The position numbers and the translations under genes were made by a program. The notes under the pieces were generated by a model. That model searched no databases. It was not told the DNA's origin and saw only the letters and a program-made list of their open reading frames with translations. 64,000 nt of DNA from Pseudomonas entomophila (lineage in GTDB: Bacteria > Pseudomonadota > Gammaproteobacteria > Pseudomonadales > Pseudomonadaceae): positions 1 to 64,000 of the forward strand of contig NZ_JAAMQJ010000012.1 in assembly GCF_013523125.1 (NCBI RefSeq). The letters run 5' to 3'. Of the stretch, positions 16,248-24,050 are shown in pieces; positions within the stretch are counted from its first letter, which is position 1; each line of letters starts with the position of its first letter.

Positions 16248-16775
16248 ATGACAATCAGTGAATTCACCTACGGCGATCAAGTCATTGAGTTCTTCAAGCA
16301 CGACGAGAAGGAATTCAGCGAGCTGTTAGATCAAAAGGTCTCACGATATAACGGCAACTCTGAGGGACTGTATTTCAAAGAGCCAGCCGCCAATATCGAC
16401 TGGGTACGCAGCAAGCCCATTAATGCCGCCCTGCTTGAACTTCAAGAAGAGTGGCGAAAAGGCTACACTCTTATTAGCTCCCAATACCACACGCTTGATT
16501 TCAGAGCACAACTGCGGAAGCCAGAAAAGGTGATTAAGTCGGAGCTTCGCACATTAACAGAGCAAGTTCGAGCTGACTACGAGAGAAGCCGATACGAGCG
16601 TAATGTTGCCGAAACTCATCGCCAAGTTGAGATCACCCTTTCAATCAAACGGCGCAAAGAAGAGGCAAAGGCAGCGGCCGGTCTAGCAGCAGCATTGGCA
16701 GCACTGCAAGAAGACGAGGAAGCTGCTCTGGCCGATCTTCGTCGGGCTTACGCTGAGCCTGTCGAGGCGGCCTAA
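16248..16775 (+). CDS. Coiled-coil hypothetical protein, element 2
   Basis: 175-aa acidic, soluble protein. Residues 1-100 are mixed; about 100-160 form a highly charged alanine/glutamate/lysine-rich helix (RRKEEAKAAAGLAAALAALQEDEEAALADLRRA), likely a coiled coil. AAGGAAGCAGTTTAAA gives a ribosome binding site overlapping the end of the upstream zinc-knuckle gene. Function not recognised. Confidence 0.6.
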   Translation: MTISEFTYGDQVIEFFKHDEKEFSELLDQKVSRYNGNSEGLYFKEPAANIDWVRSKPINAALLELQEEWRKGYTLISSQYHTLDFRAQLRKPEKVIKSELRTLTEQVRADYERSRYERNVAETHRQVEITLSIKRRKEEAKAAAGLAAALAALQEDEEAALADLRRAYAEPVEAA

Positions 16776-16901
16776 CAAGCCCCCTTAGGCAAGCTCTTAA
16801 AGGCAGCAAGTAGTATAGATTTTGTCCGCCTTGATCGCTGAACCCCGCATGGCACAAGGGCTCCAGCCCAATCGCTATGCACAATTCCAGTAGGAACCTA
16901 C

Positions 16902-17084
16902 ATGCGAATCTCCTTATACCGGCCTGAGCACCAAGCGAAGTTGCTTCGCTTGATGAAGCACACAGGCGCCATTAACCCTACCCGAGTGGTAGAACAATTG
17001 ATTGAAGAAGCTGCCATGCGGCTTGATTCCCTAGAGAGTGGAACGAATGTCACCAAGCAAGACCAAGAAGAACAATACCCGTAA
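16902..17084 (+). CDS. Very small RHH-like protein
   Basis: 60-aa protein; RISLYRPEHQAKLLRLMKHTGAINPTRVVEQLIEEAAMRL could be a strand-helix-helix (ribbon-helix-helix) DNA-binding unit, followed by a polar tail. AGTAGGAACCTAC precedes the ATG. Its 3' end overlaps the next gene by about 38 nt in another frame, which argues for coupling but also weakens certainty. May be a regulator or directionality-type factor of the element; this is inference from size and position. Confidence 0.5.
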   Translation: MRISLYRPEHQAKLLRLMKHTGAINPTRVVEQLIEEAAMRLDSLESGTNVTKQDQEEQYP

Positions 17085-18582
17085 CTACAGTTACATCTGC
17101 TCCACCTGCAACAGTCCATACGCTGGTCGCCGAGAGCAGGCGGACAAGTCCAAGCGATTCTGTAAGGATAGCTGTAGAAAGGCCAAGTCAAGACAAGCAG
17201 GTAAGGCCACAAAGCGGCAAACACGCATAGAGGACCAGTTCACTCGTTTCTGTAAGAGCAGTTTCGGGCAGTGGGTAATCAGAGAGTGTGTCAAGGCCAA
17301 CACGGTCTGCATCATGATGGGCCACACCACCACATCGCTATTCGAGCTTGAGCAGTTTCATAACCGCTACTACAAGTGCTATGGCTTCAACCCAGATGAA
17401 CAGAAGTCTGTGTATCACCGCTGCCACATCCAAGCCCGTATAGGCGTAGATGGCTCAGTGGGAGCACTGCACCCGCTTAATCTGTTCATCGGCCTGTGGC
17501 TGCCTAATCAGCAAGCCGGTAACAAGTTCGTATCATCAGATGCGGGGCTGAGCATCCCAGCTCACAAGCTGCAAAAGAATTGGCAAGTAGCCGTGGGCGA
17601 CACTAAGCAGCAGGTAGCAAAGAAGGTACGCACCCTGCTGGGCACAGAGTTCATCGAGTATCTGGCCCAATCCGCTGCTTTGGAGCTGGATACATTGCAC
17701 ACCTTGGCCCGGCAAATCTATAACCGGCAGCAGAAGGGCAAAGCGGTACAGGAACTGGAAGACCGCTATACACTTGGCCAGCTTGAGCAACTACCGCTAG
17801 AGCAGCTAGAGCTTATGGACGCCCACCAGCGGGGCAAAGATTTGTTCACCAAGTTTAAGCCAGAACTGCACACCCGTGCTTCTTTGTGCGTATATGCGGA
17901 TGAGCTTGAACGGATGGCAGCGGTATCACCATCACAGCGTCACCGGGACAACTGCACCTTTATGCTGGGTCTGGTGCGGGTGCTTGGTGTCTATATCGCC
18001 CAGCAAGAATGCCCCGTAGATGGTGGTCACAAAGCCTTTCTGCCGCAAAAGGGGTTTGAATGGCAGCCGCTCGCCTATGTGAACTGGCAGCAGCCGTGGG
18101 GTAAGCCCAGCCGACAGCTAGTAGATGCAGACCACCAATTGCTGATCCAGAGCATCACCGAGCACTGTTACCATGCGCTATCGGGTGCAGACATCCCCAA
18201 GGGTTTACTACGTGCTCGCCTGCTCAAGCGGCTTGATGTGACCACGCTGGCGCCAACGGTGCTTGTACCTGATGAACAGCGGTTTAAGCAAATGGGGGCG
18301 TGGCCTGCTTACATCGCTGCTCTGTCCGCAAATGCTGAGCTAGTATGGCGTCCACTACTTGCACTGGATCTGTGTACCCCCCAGCAGGTTGAAGCCGCCC
18401 GCACTGGTCTGCTCGATTGCCTGCATACAGCTATCGGGAATGGGCGTCGAGCCTATTTGGCGCAGCCACGGTTTAGTCGCTTCCATCGTGGGCGTCATTA
18501 CAATCGGTGGGGGTTCAAGGGCTACCCGGCCCACCTTGAGTTCCCATCAATGGCAGCGGAGCCATTCCCGCTGGTCGCTTAG
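17047..18582 (+). CDS. Large zinc-knuckle protein with possible HNH-like motif
   Basis: 511-aa protein, the largest non-recombinase product of element 2. Seen: N-terminal CSTC...RFCKDSCRKAKSRQ zinc knuckle (about residues 20-50), then near residue 125 the run YHRCHIQARIGVDGSVGALHPLNLFIG, which resembles the first half of an HNH nuclease fold (CHI...PLNL), but the expected last histidine is not evident (NQQAGN follows). The C-terminal half has no motif I know and ends FHRGRHYNRWGFKGYP. The start is either the ATG at 17047 or a GTG at 17038. Function unknown; nuclease or replication/packaging role is speculation. Confidence 0.6.
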   Translation: MSPSKTKKNNTRNYSYICSTCNSPYAGRREQADKSKRFCKDSCRKAKSRQAGKATKRQTRIEDQFTRFCKSSFGQWVIRECVKANTVCIMMGHTTTSLFELEQFHNRYYKCYGFNPDEQKSVYHRCHIQARIGVDGSVGALHPLNLFIGLWLPNQQAGNKFVSSDAGLSIPAHKLQKNWQVAVGDTKQQVAKKVRTLLGTEFIEYLAQSAALELDTLHTLARQIYNRQQKGKAVQELEDRYTLGQLEQLPLEQLELMDAHQRGKDLFTKFKPELHTRASLCVYADELERMAAVSPSQRHRDNCTFMLGLVRVLGVYIAQQECPVDGGHKAFLPQKGFEWQPLAYVNWQQPWGKPSRQLVDADHQLLIQSITEHCYHALSGADIPKGLLRARLLKRLDVTTLAPTVLVPDEQRFKQMGAWPAYIAALSANAELVWRPLLALDLCTPQQVEAARTGLLDCLHTAIGNGRRAYLAQPRFSRFHRGRHYNRWGFKGYPAHLEFPSMAAEPFPLVA

Positions 18583-19060
18583 AAGCTAGGCAGTCTCCAC
18601 CATTAGCGTTTACTGGTTTCAGAACCTATCTCTATCCAATTCTGTCGTGCGTCAATATCCGTGCTGGCTTATCCCCGCGCCTAGCTAAGCCCCTAATTCC
18701 GGGGGGCTACGCTACAGGTACTAAGCAAACCCCGCCACACGGCCTTGTCTTTCAAGATTCATGGAGTTCTGGCGCCAGCGTGACTGGACTCCCTGCATTG
18801 GCGTAAAGGTGAACCCCGTTACAGGGTCTTGGATCGACCTGGCAACTCTTCTAGGGCGTAGAATTTACTACCCTTCGTCATCAGCCCGCCTCTGTGCGGG
18901 CTTTTTTGTGCGTGACCGTATCCATTGGGCTAAACGCTAGCGGCTACAAGGCGGTGAATACAAAAGCCCCCAGAATTCCGTATTCATTAGACTTGCTTTT
19001 AAAATTGAATACATGCACACTCTCTGCATCTAGAGGCAAATGAATACAGAGGGCAACGGT
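18583..19060. other. Non-coding region before the small recombinase
   Basis: About 470 bp. It contains a hairpin AGCCCC/GGGGCT (18688-18708) and a terminator (18883-18907). The rest shows no gene or RNA that I can name. Confidence 0.5.
18883..18907 (+). terminator. Rho-independent terminator
   Basis: Seven-bp perfect stem AGCCCGC/GCGGGCT (18883-18889 and 18896-18902), 6-nt loop, then a T run. It would end the transcript of the 16040-18582 gene row. Confidence 0.85.
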
Positions 19061-19606
19061 ATGGCAAAGGTCGGATACATTCGTGTTAGCTCGGTTGACC
19101 AGAACACAGAGCGTCAGCTTGATGGCATCGTCCTCGATAAGGTCTTCACCGAGAAGGTGAGTGCGGCAACTACGGATCGTCCCCAGCTACAGGCGATGCT
19201 TGAGTACGTTCGGGAAGGAGATACCATCGTTGTCCACTCCATCGACCGTCTAGCCCGTTCTCTTGTGGACCTGCTCAAGCTGGTAGAAGACTTGACCCAG
19301 CGGGGCATACATGTCTGGTTCCACAAGGAAAAGCTGGAGTTCACAGGCGAAGACAGCCCGAACCAGAAGCTTATGCTCCAGATGATGGGGGCCGTAGCTC
19401 AGTTCGAGCGGGCGATGATTAAGGAGCGTCAAAGGGAAGGTATCGCCAAGGCAAAGGGGAAAGGCGTCTATAAGGGCCGTACGAAGACCATAGATGACGC
19501 AGCCATACGTGCCGCTGTATGCGGTGGACTATCATTCCGCAAAGCGGCAGAAAGCCTTGGCGTAAGCCTGAGCACGGTACAGCGTGCGATGAAGGCCAGT
19601 GCATAA
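19061..19606 (+). CDS. Small serine recombinase (resolvase/invertase family)
   Basis: 181-aa Tn3-resolvase/Hin-Pin type recombinase. Seen: VGYIRVSSVDQNTERQL with the catalytic serine, VVHSIDRLARSLVDLL, the E-helix with QFERAMIKERQREGI, and a C-terminal helix-turn-helix (SFRKAAESLGVSLSTVQRAM). It probably resolves multimers or inverts a segment. I read MAKVGYIRVSS at 19061; an in-frame ATG at 19040 with AGAGG upstream is also possible. It is the second serine recombinase on element 2 and lies inside it, not at an end, so it is not the integrase. Confidence 0.9.
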   Translation: MAKVGYIRVSSVDQNTERQLDGIVLDKVFTEKVSAATTDRPQLQAMLEYVREGDTIVVHSIDRLARSLVDLLKLVEDLTQRGIHVWFHKEKLEFTGEDSPNQKLMLQMMGAVAQFERAMIKERQREGIAKAKGKGVYKGRTKTIDDAAIRAAVCGGLSFRKAAESLGVSLSTVQRAMKASA

Positions 19607-19651
19607 TCTGGCTTCACCCAGGTCAATGGTGGCCATTAGGAGGCGAGGTGT

Positions 19652-19861
19652 ATGGACGATGATAAGGCCGCTTCTATAGCAGACGCCCTTGAGGCCCTGC
19701 ATATGAACCAGCAGGCTATACGGGCGAGTACTGAAGAGATAGCCCTATGGTTGAGGGCCAGAGGCTCAGAGAACACCTTTGAGGACGTAATGGTGACGCT
19801 CCAGATGTTGGACACTAACGCAGAGGTCATAGCCTCGGTGATAGAGCAACTTCGGACATAG
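19652..19861 (+). CDS. Small acidic hypothetical protein
   Basis: 69-aa acidic protein, predicted helical throughout (DALEALHMNQQAIRASTEEIALWLRARG...). AGGAGGCGAGGTGT gives a very strong ribosome binding site before the ATG. It lies 45 bp after the small recombinase and may be cotranscribed. Unknown function. Confidence 0.6.
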   Translation: MDDDKAASIADALEALHMNQQAIRASTEEIALWLRARGSENTFEDVMVTLQMLDTNAEVIASVIEQLRT

Positions 19862-20478
19862 GCCCCGCCATTGGCGAGGTTTTGCTTTGTCCGGCATATT
19901 TCTGCATTTCAGCATGCGGTGGCCGAAGCCAGAGCAAGGGGCGTTAAGCACCGGCCCACACTTAGCTGATTCTGGCCGGTTGCCCAGTGCCCCGCTGCAT
20001 ATTTCGCCCCTGAATCCGCAAATGCCATATACAAAGGGCGAAAGTCGCGCTTGAAAATCTAGGGGGCAACCCTGTGGTGGGGTCCCGCCAGCGTTAATGG
20101 CGGGAGGCTAAGGAAGGTTAGAAATCGAATGCCAATTGCTGTGGCAAGCTGCGATAGTGCTGGCGTACTTGCTCCCATCTCCCGAATCGGTAACGCGGGT
20201 AGGAGTGAACAAACACATTCTTGATGCGTGGTGCCGACAAGCGGCGAGGGTGGCGTCTGCGCATAGCGATTAGGCCCTTCTGAGGATCTATTGTCTAGCA
20301 ATCTTCCGGGCGAGCGGCAACGCCTACACGTTGTGTGTATTGACGTGGCAACCTCGAATTGGCTTAATGCGCACCGGCCCAGAATCGTGCGTTGTCAGAA
20401 ACGTGTGTAGTGGGAGGGCGGGTATGGCACGTAAAGTTTGGCTACGGCGCGTGCTTGACCCGCTGGATTTCCTCTACA

Positions 20479-20495
20479 GCTCTAGTTGCTAGAGC
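20479..20495. repeat. Perfect inverted repeat GCTCTAG-TTG-CTAGAGC
   Basis: Seven-bp perfect arms with a 3-bp centre inside the long non-coding stretch. No T tract follows. Candidate protein-binding site or RNA hairpin. Confidence 0.7.
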
Positions 20496-20621
20496 GTCAC
20501 GTTTCTAGGGCTGAAGATAGAGCGATAGCAGGCCTAATGCAAGACGACGCATCTGTGGATAACGTGTGGGTATTTTGTGCGTAGGGGGGCGTATCCCTTG
20601 TAGCCCGCGTCTTACAACGAC

Positions 20622-20645
20622 ATCGCCATTGGTCGGCGATTTTTT
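20622..20645 (+). terminator. Terminator facing the large recombinase
   Basis: Stem ATCGCC/GGCGAT (20622-20627 and 20635-20640) followed by five further T residues on the plus strand. It implies a plus-strand transcript crosses the otherwise geneless region before it. Confidence 0.75.
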
Positions 20646-20714
20646 CTATCGCCGAATCTAGTGGTGTGGTTCTCAGCGGACATGGTTCTGATCGAAAATT
20701 CCGTTTCGAAATCC

Positions 20715-22424
20715 TCAGTTTCCCAACCTACCTCTAAACCACTGCCAGCCGAGACCGTCTTCTTCCTGTTCGCGTATGGCGACTTCGGCAGTGACTAGCC
20801 CCTGTTCGATGTGCCTGTCGTAGATATCGGGATCAAGGGCCTGTGTAGTCGCCTCTTTGTTATTGTAGAGAACGCTGAATAGTGTTTGTTGAACTTCGTC
20901 CGTGATCGCCTCATCGGACTTGTCCAGCACCCAGCATTGGAAGTGGTTCGGGTTGTGACGCTTGAACAGAATCTGCAAGTCCAGACGTTTCAACAGGCTG
21001 TTAGCCGCAGCCCTACGTTCGTAGGTCACAAGGTCAATTTGCTTGAAGAAGTCGTCCTTGCTGATGACGCGGTGCGACGCAAGCTGTTGTTTGAGTTCCT
21101 CGCGCTCTGCCAAGTACTGGGCGTGTTCCTGTTCAATGTCGCGGAGCAACTTGCCACCAGCGAGCGAAGGGAAGACTGTTTGTGCCTCGGTTGCTTGCTC
21201 AAGCTTGCCGCCTATAAGTGCAAGTCTGCCCTCTACCACCTCCAGGCTTTTACGAACCTCTGTACTTCGACCGCTCACCAGCGACATGCTGTCTACGCTA
21301 GCCAGAATTTCCCTGAACACGGTTTCAGTCTGTTCGATCCGGATGCTGCCATTACGACATTTGCCCTTCTTGGCTGAATAGCACTGTAAGTACGTGTATC
21401 CCTTTGGCGGGCGTCCTTTGTTAATCAAGTGCATGGCATCACCGCACAGGCGGCACTTGGCTAGGCCCTGCCAGACGTTAAAGTTCTTCGATTGCTTCGT
21501 AGTCCTTGTCGTCTTCCGCTGTGCCCGTGCGGCCTTGGCTTGCAGGAATACATCTGGGGTGATGATTTCCGGGTAGAAGCCTTCCACCGGCTCGCCGTCA
21601 TTCTCTCGCACACCAGCTACAAGGTGCGTTGGTTGGTATTCGCCCAGCAACGCACGATTGTTTAATATCTTCTGTATGGAGCTAGTGCCCCACAGGCCAC
21701 TCTTGTTCCTTGGCTTTTCCTTCGTTGACCGCGTACTACCGAACACAGGCACGTTGTCTTGGTTCAGGCGCCTGGAAATCATCGCTTGACCATACCCCTG
21801 GATCGTCATATCGAATACGCGGCGGACTACTTCTACACGCTCTGGCACCGGCTGGTAGGCGCCTTCCACCAGCTTTAACCAGTACGGGCAGGCTGCACCC
21901 AGGGGCACCTTCGTGCCGCCGCGTGCAAGCGTCCGCTTGTTCTTCCAAGCAGCGGCCACCCGCTTACCCTTGGTGGCGCTCTCTTCATGTGCTCGCATCA
22001 TTACCGTAATGCTAACGATTAGCTCCATGGCGATGCTGGGCGAATCTTCTGAGTAAATTCGCCTGTCAGATAGCGTAACAATCTTGATACCTTTGCGTAG
22101 CAGATCGGTGAACTGGCTCAAAGCCGCCATCACCTTGTCACGGCTTAGGCGGTCCAGTGATTCGACTAGCAAGTAGGACCCCGGCTTGATGTCTCCGCTA
22201 TCGACAAGGTCGATAAATCGTCTGAGCTGCCCTTTGTCTCCGACGTGTTCTTTCGTGTATGCGGACTTGCCGTGATCGAAGAAGAGGTACTCTTTCTCTT
22301 TGGCAAGGTCTATGCCCTCGGCTGCACAGTAGTCTTCTGCTTCTACGCGCTGCCGCCTGTAGCTATCGCCCTTCGCCTGCTCGGGGCTACTGAAACGGAT
22401 GTAACTGTACGCTTTCGGCTTCAT
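20715..22424 (-). CDS. Large serine recombinase (integrase of element 2)
   Basis: 569-aa serine integrase, only distantly similar to that of element 1. Seen: AYSYIRFSSPEQAKGDS with the catalytic serine, VESLDRLSRDKV near residue 85, RAHEESATKGKRVAAAW in the recombinase domain, zinc ribbon CRLCGDAM...YLQCYSAKKGKC near residue 345, then a coiled coil. The ATG at 22424 has AGGA upstream. A longer GTG start at 22460 overlaps the TGA stop of the truncated comM frame as GTGA, so translation coupled to the comM fragment is possible. attR lies about 40 bp upstream. Confidence 0.93.
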   Translation of the reverse strand: MKPKAYSYIRFSSPEQAKGDSYRRQRVEAEDYCAAEGIDLAKEKEYLFFDHGKSAYTKEHVGDKGQLRRFIDLVDSGDIKPGSYLLVESLDRLSRDKVMAALSQFTDLLRKGIKIVTLSDRRIYSEDSPSIAMELIVSITVMMRAHEESATKGKRVAAAWKNKRTLARGGTKVPLGAACPYWLKLVEGAYQPVPERVEVVRRVFDMTIQGYGQAMISRRLNQDNVPVFGSTRSTKEKPRNKSGLWGTSSIQKILNNRALLGEYQPTHLVAGVRENDGEPVEGFYPEIITPDVFLQAKAARAQRKTTRTTKQSKNFNVWQGLAKCRLCGDAMHLINKGRPPKGYTYLQCYSAKKGKCRNGSIRIEQTETVFREILASVDSMSLVSGRSTEVRKSLEVVEGRLALIGGKLEQATEAQTVFPSLAGGKLLRDIEQEHAQYLAEREELKQQLASHRVISKDDFFKQIDLVTYERRAAANSLLKRLDLQILFKRHNPNHFQCWVLDKSDEAITDEVQQTLFSVLYNNKEATTQALDPDIYDRHIEQGLVTAEVAIREQEEDGLGWQWFRGRLGN

Positions 22425-22443
22425 CAGTCTGGTCCTAGATGTG

Positions 22444-22490
22444 TTGGTGTATTTTGTCACAACGTAAGCAGGTTGTGAGCGCCAGCCGCT
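22444..22490. other. attR of element 2
   Basis: Right junction. Element arm 22444-22463 reads TTGGTGTATTTTGTCACAAC, mirroring 15561-15580. AGCAGGTTGT at 22467-22476 repeats 15556-15565. The inferred core AG is 22467-22468, at distance 23-24 nt from the arm end on both sides. Confidence 0.8.
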
Positions 22491-23110
22491 GCGACCAGCA
22501 GCGCACGCTTGGCTGCCAGCTGGCCTTGTACTTCGCTGAGGTCGGGGTAGGGCCGGCTTTCCAGCAGCAGGCCGTTGGCGGCATAGGGCGGCAGCGGCAG
22601 TTGCCCGTTCAGGTGCGCGACCAGCTCTTGCAGGTGCCCCACTGCATACACCACCAGGCCACTGGCCAGGCTGGCTTCCTCGGCATTCTCGCGGGGCACC
22701 ACCAGCGCGCGCCCGGCTTCACGCGCGGCCAGCGCAGCAGGCAGCACGCCCTGCACCGGCCGCAGCGCCCCGGACAGGGCCAGTTCGCCCAGGCATTCGA
22801 AGTCGTTCAAGGTCGCCACCGGCACCTGGCCGTTGGCGGCCAGGATGCCCAGGGCGATGGCCAGGTCGTAGCGCCCGCCGTCCTTGGGCAGATCGGCAGG
22901 CGCCAGGCTTTGGGTGATGCGCCGAGCGGGGTAGTCCAGGCCGGAGTTGACGATGGCGCTGCGCACCCGGTCCTTGCTCTCCTTGACCGTCGTTTCGGGC
23001 AAGCCGACCAGGGTGAGCGCGGGCAAGCCGTTGGCGAGGTGGGTTTCGACGCTGACGTGGGGCGCGGTCACGCCGACCTGGGCGCGACTGTGGACGAGGG
23101 CGAGGGACAT
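22467..23110 (-). pseudogene. comM: comM, N-terminal fragment (disrupted)
   Basis: First ~214 codons of comM, from MSLALVHSRAQVGVTAPHVSVETHLANG to AAGAHNLL. This is the Lon-substrate-like N-terminal domain of the YifB/ComM family (GLPALTLVGLPETTVKESKDRVRSAI). The frame runs three codons into element 2 and stops at 22457. I take the ATG at 23110 because the family begins there; the frame upstream is unrelated. It retains the comM promoter side, so transcripts should run on into the element 2 recombinase. Confidence 0.95.
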
Positions 23111-23270
23111 GGACACTCCGTGTTCGCTGGGGCTGAGGCCGCGTCCTGCGGCTGGAGAAAGGATAGCGAGGGTGATGGAAGGGAGGTGGGGGAGAGTGCG
23201 ACTGGATTTTGCCGGCGGGGACCGCGATGACCTTTCACTGGGGTATGACCACGGGTGGAGCGGCCCCCGT

Positions 23271-23380
23271 GCCGCGATGGGCCGCAAAGCGGCCCCAGAG
23301 ATCGATCAGCGATGCCGCTTCCGGGCACTGCCGCGTTCTCTGTGCGATAGCGCGGCGCTCGGGCGGCAGGCGGACGCTGA
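23271..23380 (+). repeat. 110-bp direct repeat, copy A
   Basis: Matches 23941-24050 at 104 of 110 positions by eye. It begins with GCCGCGATGGGCCGC and ends GGCGGACGCTGA. Internal small palindromes (GGGCCGC-AAA-GCGGCCC) suggest an RNA/DNA hairpin element rather than coding sequence. Confidence 0.85.
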
Positions 23381-23433
23381 TGGAGCGCGACATGTGTCCT
23401 CGATCGTGAGAGGAATGGTTTGCAGGCCCTATG

Positions 23434-23455
23434 GGCCATGCCTTTCAACGTCTTT
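23434..23455. repeat. 22-bp inverted repeat, left copy
   Basis: GGCCATGCCTTTCAACGTCTTT; its reverse complement occurs at 23820-23841 with one mismatch. GC-rich REP-like sequence continues outward on both sides, so a segment of about 400 bp is bounded by inverted ends. Confidence 0.8.
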
Positions 23456-23680
23456 ACCTGAAACGATGTGGACCACATTGCTGGTCTGGCAGAGCGGTTC
23501 AACCCCCTGTGTGGGAGCAACTGTCTTTTTCTACTTGGCACATGCCTGACCGCATGGGCTGATGTGTGGGCTTACCCGCGACGCAGGCGGCGCCTGACAG
23601 GGCCCTATCGCTGGCAAGCCAGCTCCCACCCAGACCTCTGCAGCCGTCGGTGTAGGCATGGCTGCGCAAGCAGCTTGTGG

Positions 23681-23740
23681 GAGCGGGCTTGCCCGCGATG
23701 CAGGCGGTGATGGACCGAACGCTATCGCGGGCAAGCCCGC
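23681..23740. repeat. Paired REP elements (BIME-like)
   Basis: GAGCGGGCTTGCCCGCGA at 23681-23698 and its inverse TCGCGGGCAAGCCCGC at 23725-23740. Two inverted REP units 26 bp apart, a common intergenic arrangement in Pseudomonas. Confidence 0.8.
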
Positions 23741-23819
23741 ACACAGGAGGGCTGCGCTTGCCTGTACCATGCCGGTGAATCTATGGATGCAACAATGACT
23801 CTATCCTAGTGCTTTTTCC

Positions 23820-23841
23820 AAAGACGTTGAAAGGCCTGGCC
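23820..23841. repeat. 22-bp inverted repeat, right copy
   Basis: Reverse complement of 23434-23455 with 21 of 22 matches (AAAGACGTTGAAAGGCCTGG begins it). It runs into the inverted REP-like unit seen at 115-155. Confidence 0.8.
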
Positions 23842-23940
23842 CTATGGGCCCTGCGGGCCCAATCGCGGCACGGGGGCCGCTCCCACACGGGACCGCGATG
23901 GCCTGTAGCGCTGTGGTGTGACTACGGGAGCGACGCTTGC

Positions 23941-24050
23941 GCCGCGATGGGCCGCAAAGCGGCCCCGGAGATCGGTCAGCGATGCCGCTTCCGGACACTG
24001 CCGCGTTCTCTGCGCGGCAGCGCGGCGCTCGGGCGGCAGGCGGACGCTGA
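23941..24050 (+). repeat. 110-bp direct repeat, copy B
   Basis: Second copy of the 110-bp unit at 23271-23380, 670 bp downstream in the same orientation. Confidence 0.85.

Larger units (their letters stand above)
19862..20714. other. Long non-coding region between the two recombinases of element 2
   Basis: About 850 bp with no supported gene. It holds a hairpin at the end of the previous gene (CCCCGCCA/TGGCGAGG, about 19863-19880, then TTTT), a perfect 7-bp inverted repeat with 3-nt loop, GCTCTAG/CTAGAGC (20479-20495), and a terminator at 20622-20645. The length and lack of ORFs suggest a site for the small recombinase, an origin or a non-coding RNA. Confidence 0.55.
15556..22466. mobile_element. 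Element 2: serine-integrase element of unknown type in comM
   Basis: About 6.9 kb, GC content between element 1 and the chromosome, inserted at comM codons for HNLLFTG just before Walker A. It holds a large serine recombinase at the right end, a small resolvase/invertase-type recombinase, two proteins with FCxxxC zinc knuckles, a coiled-coil protein and two very small proteins. No relaxase, replication initiator or phage structural gene was recognised. Same orientation as element 1. Confidence 0.85.

Noticed and set aside
16902-17084. Rejecting the 60-aa RHH-like gene because it overlaps the next gene
   Set aside because: I kept it at low confidence: it has a ribosome binding site and plausible fold, and short overlaps are common in compact mobile elements.
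20059-20301. 80-codon minus-strand frame in the geneless part of element 2
   Set aside because: No ribosome binding site, proline/serine-rich low-complexity translation and no link to neighbours.
6886-22466. One composite element with an internal comM piece picked up from elsewhere
   Set aside because: The middle comM piece is the exact missing 104 codons, in order, strand and frame, and each element has its own complete pair of att arms. Two independent insertions are simpler.
6886-22466. Prophage
   Set aside because: Large serine integrases occur in phages, but there are no capsid, portal, terminase, tail or lysis genes in either element.
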